This document shows positions 4,795 through 9,335 of a DNA stretch of 9,335 nt, one piece after another. The notes beneath the pieces were generated by a model. That model saw nothing but the letters and a program-made list of their open reading frames with translations, searched no databases and was not told the origin of the DNA. Numbering within the stretch: position 1 is the first letter of the stretch; every line of letters begins with the position of its first letter. Source of the stretch: an uncultured Flavobacteriales bacterium (GTDB lineage: Bacteria > Bacteroidota > Bacteroidia > Flavobacteriales > Vicingaceae). The position numbers and the translations under genes were made by a program. The stretch is from contig CAJXFJ010000043.1 in assembly GCA_913052515.1 (NCBI GenBank), forward strand, positions 1-9,335. The letters are read 5' to 3'.

Positions 4795-6867
4795 TTATTC
4801 AGGGTACTCAACCCGGACATGATAAATGCTCATCAACTTCTTTTTAAAGATTTTCTTAATCTCTGTAATATCTTTAAAGGTTATATCAGCATTTAAAAAT
4901 TGACCCTCTGCGGTTTGCGTATCAATTATTCCGTCAACTAAGTTTTCAATGCGTTTCCCATCGTATTTAGGCAAACTTCTAGAGGCAGCTTCTACAGAGT
5001 CTGCCATCATTAATACTGCTGTTTCTTTGGAATAAGGAGTAGGCCCAGGGTACCTAAATTTCGATTCATCAATCTCTTCATCTGGGTTTTGTTGCTTGTA
5101 TTGATGATAAAAATAGTTGGTCTTACTAGTTCCATGATGGGTCCTGATAAAGTCGATAATGATATCCGGCAATTTGTACCTTCTCGCCAATTCTATTCCC
5201 CGAATGACATGTTCTATAATTATTTCAGCACTTTCTTCAGGCTCCAATTCTTCATGCGGGTTGTAATCTGAATTTTGATTTTCAATGAAATAATTCGGCA
5301 TATTCATTTTACCAATATCATGATACAATGCACCTGTTCTAACCAGAAGAGCATTTCCTCCTATATTTCTTATGGCTTCCTCAGCCAAATTTGAAACCTG
5401 TAAAGAGTGCTGAAAAGTTCCGGGGGCTTTCAAGTTTAACTTTCGAAGAAGCTTGCTATTTGTATCCGCCAACTCTAAAAGAGTAACATCTGATACAAAT
5501 CCAAATATCTTCTCAAAAATGTAGACCAAAGGATAAGTAAACAAAGTCAGCATTGCACTGCCAAAAAACCATCCTAAAAACTTCCAATTGGTCTCTTCAA
5601 ATGAGCCCTCTTGAATTAATCCAATGCTTAAGTACACCAAACTATATACACCGAAAATAACTAAGGAAGAAAGAAATAAGTGACTTCGATTTCTAAGGTT
5701 GATGATGCTAAATAAGGTCAACATGCCTGCCATCATTTGTATGATGATAAACTCATAAGGATTTGGAGCAATAAAGCCAACTAATAGTATGGTTACCATG
5801 TGAGCAAATAAGGCAATACGCAAATTAAAAAAGGTACGGATTAGCAAGGGTAACATACAAAATGGAACCAAATACAAATTCACATTTTCAATTTTGATTG
5901 CCATCTTTGAAGCAAATACAAAAAGAACCATCAAAACGAGTAAAAACAGGGTTTTTAGTTCGTTTCTAAGAATTTCAGGTTTGTAAGAAATTAAGAAAAG
6001 AGCAAAAGATAAAATCAACAAAGAAACAAGTACAATTTGTCCGAGTAATATCCAATAAACTTGTGAATTGTCTCCCAGTTGAGCTTCATATTCTCTTTTC
6101 AGAGATTCAATCAACTGATATTTACGATCATTAATTAATTCTCCTTTTGCAATCACCCGTTCACCAATTTGCACCATTCCTTGAGCTAAAGAAATTTGGC
6201 TCAAGACTTCCTCCTTCATCAAACGATTCGTTTCTTCATCATAAGCAATGTTTCTTTGCAAACAATCTTCCATCGCTTTAAGCAAAAAGCTTCGTTCTAC
6301 GGCACTTACATTTCTTAAACTATCTTTTAATTCGGCATAAGCAGACTGAATCGTGTTCATATTTTCAAGAACGCGTATCACAGCTACATTATCATTCAAA
6401 ACATTCACCTCAAAATCACCGTCCTTTCCTTCTATGCTTTCATGAAGCTCAATAATGCCCTTCTGATAAAGATGCTTAATCCAAGACAAGCCTTTGTTTC
6501 GCAATCTATATTCCGATTGATTAGAGTATTCTCCCTCAGAAGCGAATTGAGACCAACTATTCTCAAACTGAGTTTCAAAACGATTAATAGACTCATTTTC
6601 AATAGATTTATTTCTAAAAAAGTATGGTTTTAAGCTTTTAAGAACTTCTTTCTTTTCTTCACTTAAAACTTCCTCCGACTTATAAATTGGATAATTATAA
6701 GGGGCTATTAAATCCTCATGGGGCCATGGCTTACCTTTCTGAAATTCATATTTAAATTTACCTTCCCTTGGATAAATTAAAACAATAGCTGCCACGGCCA
6801 TAACAAATAATACGACCTTAAATAGCAAGGAATGTCGATCTCTTATAAAGGCTAATACTTTATGCAT
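4795..6867 (-). CDS. pgpH: 7TM-HD (PgpH-like) phosphodiesterase, probably cyclic di-AMP-specific
   Basis: This 690-residue membrane protein has the full PgpH layout. There is an N-terminal TM at about 14-33, then a large extracytoplasmic 7TMR-HDED region at about 34-265. A seven-helix membrane bundle runs from Y271 to about 455, followed by a cytoplasmic HD domain from about 480. Metal-binding residues typical of the HDIG family are all visible: H487, H516-D517 in YHDIGK, H553, H577-H578 in THHGT, and D623 in ADSVEAASRS. Characterised PgpH proteins hydrolyse cyclic di-AMP to pApA. This enzyme likely lowers that second messenger at the inner membrane, which affects potassium, osmotic and wall homeostasis. 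It converges on the transporter operon and shares a 132-base divergent promoter region with the thiolase. Nothing is missing. Substrate specificity is inferred from architecture; a cyclase gene is not in the window. Confidence 0.9.
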   Translation of the reverse strand: MHKVLAFIRDRHSLLFKVVLFVMAVAAIVLIYPREGKFKYEFQKGKPWPHEDLIAPYNYPIYKSEEVLSEEKKEVLKSLKPYFFRNKSIENESINRFETQFENSWSQFASEGEYSNQSEYRLRNKGLSWIKHLYQKGIIELHESIEGKDGDFEVNVLNDNVAVIRVLENMNTIQSAYAELKDSLRNVSAVERSFLLKAMEDCLQRNIAYDEETNRLMKEEVLSQISLAQGMVQIGERVIAKGELINDRKYQLIESLKREYEAQLGDNSQVYWILLGQIVLVSLLILSFALFLISYKPEILRNELKTLFLLVLMVLFVFASKMAIKIENVNLYLVPFCMLPLLIRTFFNLRIALFAHMVTILLVGFIAPNPYEFIIIQMMAGMLTLFSIINLRNRSHLFLSSLVIFGVYSLVYLSIGLIQEGSFEETNWKFLGWFFGSAMLTLFTYPLVYIFEKIFGFVSDVTLLELADTNSKLLRKLNLKAPGTFQHSLQVSNLAEEAIRNIGGNALLVRTGALYHDIGKMNMPNYFIENQNSDYNPHEELEPEESAEIIIEHVIRGIELARRYKLPDIIIDFIRTHHGTSKTNYFYHQYKQQNPDEEIDESKFRYPGPTPYSKETAVLMMADSVEAASRSLPKYDGKRIENLVDGIIDTQTAEGQFLNADITFKDITEIKKIFKKKLMSIYHVRVEYPE

Positions 6868-6888
6868 GAAATAGATTCAAGATGAGCA

Positions 6889-6896
6889 CGAAAGTA
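6889..6896 (-). promoter_or_regulatory. Possible -7 box for the PgpH-like gene
   Basis: On the minus strand this reads TACTTTCG, one mismatch from TAnnTTTG, 21 bases upstream of the start codon at 6867. The spacing suits a Bacteroidota promoter with a short leader. No -33 TTG was found at the expected distance. Confidence 0.35.
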
Positions 6897-6966
6897 AGAC
6901 ATAATCCATAAATAAAAAGGCCTTGCTTTCAATCTTATTCAGCTATCATAAACGTCTCCTTTTGTT

Positions 6967-6974
6967 TACTTTTG
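6967..6974 (+). promoter_or_regulatory. -7 promoter box for the thiolase gene
   Basis: TACTTTTG matches the TAnnTTTG consensus exactly, ends 25 bases before the thiolase ATG and predicts a leader of under 20 bases. It is identical to the box before tRNA-Ser. The divergent gap 6868-6999 therefore appears to hold two back-to-back promoters, and nothing else is evident in it. Confidence 0.6.
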
Positions 6975-6999
6975 CGAAAATTCAGTTAAAAAATAGCTT

Positions 7000-8178
7000 A
7001 TGAAAGAAGTATATATAGTATCTGCAGTTAGAACCCCTATGGGAAGTTTTAATGGAAGTTTATCAGGTATATCGGCACCAAAATTGGGGGCAACCGCCAT
7101 CAAAGGTGCTATTGAAAAAATTGGTCTTGACAAAAATGAAGTGGATGAAGTATTCATGGGTAATGTGATTCAAGCTAATCTTGGCCAAGCTCCTGCTAGA
7201 CAAGCTGCTATATTTGCAGGTTTAAATGAGAATGTACCTTGTACAACCATTAACAAAGTTTGTTCTTCAGGAATGAAAGCAACAATGCTTGGTGCACAAG
7301 CAATTATGCTTGGTGATGCAGATGTGGTAGTTACAGGTGGTATGGAAAACATGTCTCAAGCACCTTATTACTTAGAAAAAGCGAGAACAGGTTACAAATA
7401 TGGTAATGGAACTTTAATCGACGGATTAACAAAAGACGGTTTGATTGATGTCTACCATAATTACCCAATGGGAAATGCTGCTGAGTTATGTGCTAAAGAG
7501 TGCAACATTAGCCGTGAAGAACAAGATGAATTTGCAATTGAGTCATACAAGCGATCAGCTAAAGCTTGGGAAGAAGGTAAATTCAATGATGAAATTGTTC
7601 CTGTAGAAGTGCCTCAACGAAAGGGTGATCCAATACTTTTTAGTGAAGATGAAGAGTACAAAAATGTACGATTTGAAAAAATACCTCAATTAAGACCGGT
7701 ATTTGACAGAGAAGGAAGCGTTACAGCAGCAAATGCATCAACGATTAATGATGGTGCTTCTGCCCTAGTTTTAATGAGTAAAGAAAAAATGGAAAGCCTT
7801 GGTTTAAAACCATTAGCTAAAGTAGTTGCCTTTGCTGATGCAGCTCAAGCTCCTGAATGGTTTACCACAGCCCCTTCTAAAGCGCTTCCAAAAGCTGTAG
7901 AAAAAGCAGGTTTAAAATTAGAGGATTTAGATGCAATAGAATTAAATGAAGCATTTTCAGTTGTAGGAATCGCCAATACTAAAGAATTGAAGCTAGATCC
8001 TGCTAAAGTGAATATCAATGGAGGAGCAGTTTCTTTAGGTCATCCTTTAGGAAATTCTGGTTCAAGAATATTAGTAACTCTAATCCATGTTTTAAAACAA
8101 AACAATGGTAAATACGGAGGAGCCGGTATTTGTAATGGAGGCGGTGGTGCTTCTGCATTTATTATTGAAAACGTTTAA
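7000..8178 (+). CDS. Acetyl-CoA C-acetyltransferase (thiolase II family)
   Basis: The 392-residue length is exactly that of biosynthetic-type thiolases. The enzyme condenses two acetyl-CoA to acetoacetyl-CoA, or runs in reverse in fatty-acid, ketone-body or amino-acid breakdown. All catalytic elements are present: C88 in NKVCSSGMKA (acyl-enzyme nucleophile), N316-E317 in LNEAF, H348 in SLGHPLGNSG, and C378 in GICNGGGGASA (general base). The positions are almost those of the Zoogloea ramigera enzyme. The N-terminal VSAVRTPMGSF is also typical. The protein has no signal peptide and is cytosolic. It has a strong -7 box of its own, and the NlpC/P60 gene follows after 20 bases, so the two are probably cotranscribed. 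The sequence does not decide between synthesis and degradation, and partner genes such as a CoA-transferase or 3-hydroxyacyl-CoA dehydrogenase are absent nearby. Confidence 0.94.
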   Translation: MKEVYIVSAVRTPMGSFNGSLSGISAPKLGATAIKGAIEKIGLDKNEVDEVFMGNVIQANLGQAPARQAAIFAGLNENVPCTTINKVCSSGMKATMLGAQAIMLGDADVVVTGGMENMSQAPYYLEKARTGYKYGNGTLIDGLTKDGLIDVYHNYPMGNAAELCAKECNISREEQDEFAIESYKRSAKAWEEGKFNDEIVPVEVPQRKGDPILFSEDEEYKNVRFEKIPQLRPVFDREGSVTAANASTINDGASALVLMSKEKMESLGLKPLAKVVAFADAAQAPEWFTTAPSKALPKAVEKAGLKLEDLDAIELNEAFSVVGIANTKELKLDPAKVNINGGAVSLGHPLGNSGSRILVTLIHVLKQNNGKYGGAGICNGGGGASAFIIENV

Positions 8179-8198
8179 GCAAACTAGCTTTAATTTAC

Positions 8199-8975
8199 AT
8201 GAAATACGGACTTGGACATTTAAGTGTAGTTCCATGTAGAGCAGAACCTTCAGACAGCAGTGAACAAGTAACTCAATTGCTTTTTGGAGAAACCATAAAA
8301 GTTTATGAGAAAAAGCGTTCATGGTATCGAGTAAAAACTGCTCATGATAATTATGAGTGCTGGATGGATGAAAATCAATTCATCTTTATTTCTGAAGATG
8401 AATTCAATGAGTTGAAGAATCCGCCATTACTAGTTAGTGAATTTGCTGATTTGATTAAGCATGAGCAAAGTGGAGAAATGATGACCTTGTTGTTAGGTAG
8501 CAATCTCCCCTTCTATTCTAATTCAATTGTTAAACTTGGAAATGACGAATGGAAGTATACCGGTTCTAGTTACTCTTTTGGAGATAATCATTTAAAATCC
8601 AAATTAGTTGAACATGCATTAATGCTCTTAAACGCTCCTTACCAATGGGGAGGTCGTTCACCATTTGGAATTGATTGTTCAGGATTTGTACAATTAATTT
8701 ATAAACTCAATGGTATATATTTACCCAGAGATGCATCTCAACAAGCCCAAAAAGGTCAAAAGCTTTCTTTTATTGAAGAAGCTGAAGAAGGAGATTTGGC
8801 TTTTTTCGATAATGAAGAAGGCAACATAACCCATGTTGGGATGATTTTAGAAAACAATCGAATCATTCATGCATCAGGTATGGTGCGAATTGATCGATTA
8901 GATCATCAAGGGATTTTTAACCAAGAAAAACGTGATTATACGCACCGCTTAAGATTAATTACCAAAGTTTGTTAA
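8199..8975 (+). CDS. SH3 - NlpC/P60 (C40) peptidase, no signal peptide
   Basis: The 258-residue protein has an N-terminal bacterial SH3-like region (about 1-65, starting KYGLGHLSVVPCRAEPS with a later WYRVK strand). A linker or second SH3-like stretch reaches about 125, and a C-terminal NlpC/P60 papain-like domain spans about 130-255. The triad is visible: C160 in DCSGFVQ, H212 in HVGMI and H224 in HASGMV. APYQWGGRSPFGIDCSG is typical of enzymes that cut gamma-D-Glu to diamino-acid bonds in murein peptides (YkfC-like). There is no hydrophobic leader and no lipobox, so the protein is predicted cytosolic and would act on imported or recycled muropeptides rather than on the wall. It lies 20 bases after the thiolase, probably in one transcript. 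Domain assignment is secure; the exact substrate and location are inference. Confidence 0.9.
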   Translation: MKYGLGHLSVVPCRAEPSDSSEQVTQLLFGETIKVYEKKRSWYRVKTAHDNYECWMDENQFIFISEDEFNELKNPPLLVSEFADLIKHEQSGEMMTLLLGSNLPFYSNSIVKLGNDEWKYTGSSYSFGDNHLKSKLVEHALMLLNAPYQWGGRSPFGIDCSGFVQLIYKLNGIYLPRDASQQAQKGQKLSFIEEAEEGDLAFFDNEEGNITHVGMILENNRIIHASGMVRIDRLDHQGIFNQEKRDYTHRLRLITKVC

Positions 8976-9038
8976 TAGATTTACTAACTGAATTAATAAT
9001 TTGGCAACAAATTTGAGCAACCATAAAAAACGAAAAAG

Positions 9039-9335
9039 ATGAAAATATTCTCAACTATTTTAAGCCTTTTAGTGGCTACAACCTTAACACTATCGTGCAA
9101 TTCTCAAAGTAAATTAGGCGATGGTTTGTTTGCAAAAATTAATACTACCAAAGGAAGTATCATTGTAAAATTGGAATTCCAAAAAACGCCTTTAACCGTT
9201 GCCAATTTTGTGGGTTTAGCGGAAGGAGATATAAAAAATACAGCAAAAGCTGAAGGAGAACCATACTATGATGGTTTAACTTTTCATAGAGTGATTAAAG
9301 ACTTTATGATTCAAGGTGGCGACCCTACAGGTAGC
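9039..9335 (+). CDS. Cyclophilin-type peptidyl-prolyl isomerase lipoprotein, 3' end cut by window
   Basis: This frame is open from the ATG at 9039 to the window edge (99 codons, no stop). The start has a lipoprotein signal peptide: MK, a hydrophobic stretch to residue 18, and TLSC with the lipidated cysteine at 20. The mature part is a cyclophilin fold: [15 protein letters not shown] (32-46), [14 protein letters not shown] (about 50-63), and the active-site segment [20 protein letters not shown], whose catalytic arginine in FHR is retained. It ends at DPTGS, where the family continues for another 100 or so residues. The enzyme would catalyse proline cis-trans isomerisation during folding in the envelope. 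It starts 63 bases after the peptidase gene. A purine-rich AAAAAG lies just before the ATG, and no confident promoter is seen, so it may be cotranscribed or independent. Confidence 0.92.
   Translation, partial: MKIFSTILSLLVATTLTLSCNSQSKLGDGLFAKINTTKGSIIVKLEFQKTPLTVANFVGLAEGDIKNTAKAEGEPYYDGLTFHRVIKDFMIQGGDPTGS

Noticed and set aside
6917..6924. AAGGCCTT palindrome in the divergent gap as a terminator
   Set aside because: It is a perfect palindrome with no loop and only 4 bp per arm, and no transcript ends there, since both flanking genes start from this region.
8092..8322. Minus-strand open frame across the thiolase-peptidase junction
   Set aside because: It overlaps two well-supported plus-strand genes and shows no family features.
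9008..9015. CAAATTTG as a -7 box for the cyclophilin gene
   Set aside because: One mismatch lies in the important first T, no -33 is visible, and the region is AT-rich, so I cannot support it.

Overview
The window looks like a chromosomal stretch from a low-GC member of the Bacteroidota. The evidence is AT-rich coding sequence, almost no Shine-Dalgarno sites before the genes, -7 promoter boxes of the TAnnTTTG type before the tRNA-Ser and thiolase genes, tRNAs without an encoded CCA, and protein families common in that phylum. I cannot name a genus from the sequence. Apart from the tRNA/GIY-YIG region at the left edge, the genes are intact and housekeeping-like.

Left edge (1-486, minus strand). 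A small tRNA array reads, in transcription order: a TAnnTTTG promoter, tRNA-Ser(GCU), a broken 5' copy of tRNA-Pro, an 80-codon GIY-YIG endonuclease gene, and tRNA-Pro(UGG), which runs off the window. The broken copy matches the real tRNA-Pro over 29 identical bases. Its anticodon arm is replaced by an unrelated perfect hairpin of exactly the same length (17 nt), and its T arm and acceptor 3' strand are missing. The GIY-YIG gene ends inside the real tRNA, whose bases 8-10 supply its TAG stop. This looks like a minimal selfish element inserted at a tRNA gene, and it is the most interesting part of the window.

601-4790 (plus strand). A compact three-gene operon encodes an Opp/Dpp-type peptide importer: a lipoprotein substrate-binding protein, an OppB-like permease and an OppC-like permease. 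Both permeases carry large extra segments compared with the classic proteins, and no ATPase gene is present here.

4795-6867 (minus strand). A PgpH-type 7TM-HD protein, probably a cyclic di-AMP phosphodiesterase, converges on the transporter operon with only 4 bases between stop codons.

6868-9335. A divergent 132-base promoter region separates the PgpH gene from a plus-strand group: an acetyl-CoA acetyltransferase (thiolase), an SH3-NlpC/P60 cell-wall peptidase without a signal peptide, and the first 99 codons of a lipoprotein cyclophilin cut by the window end. A peptide importer and a probably cytosolic murein-peptide hydrolase in one neighbourhood could serve peptidoglycan-peptide recycling, but that link is inference.
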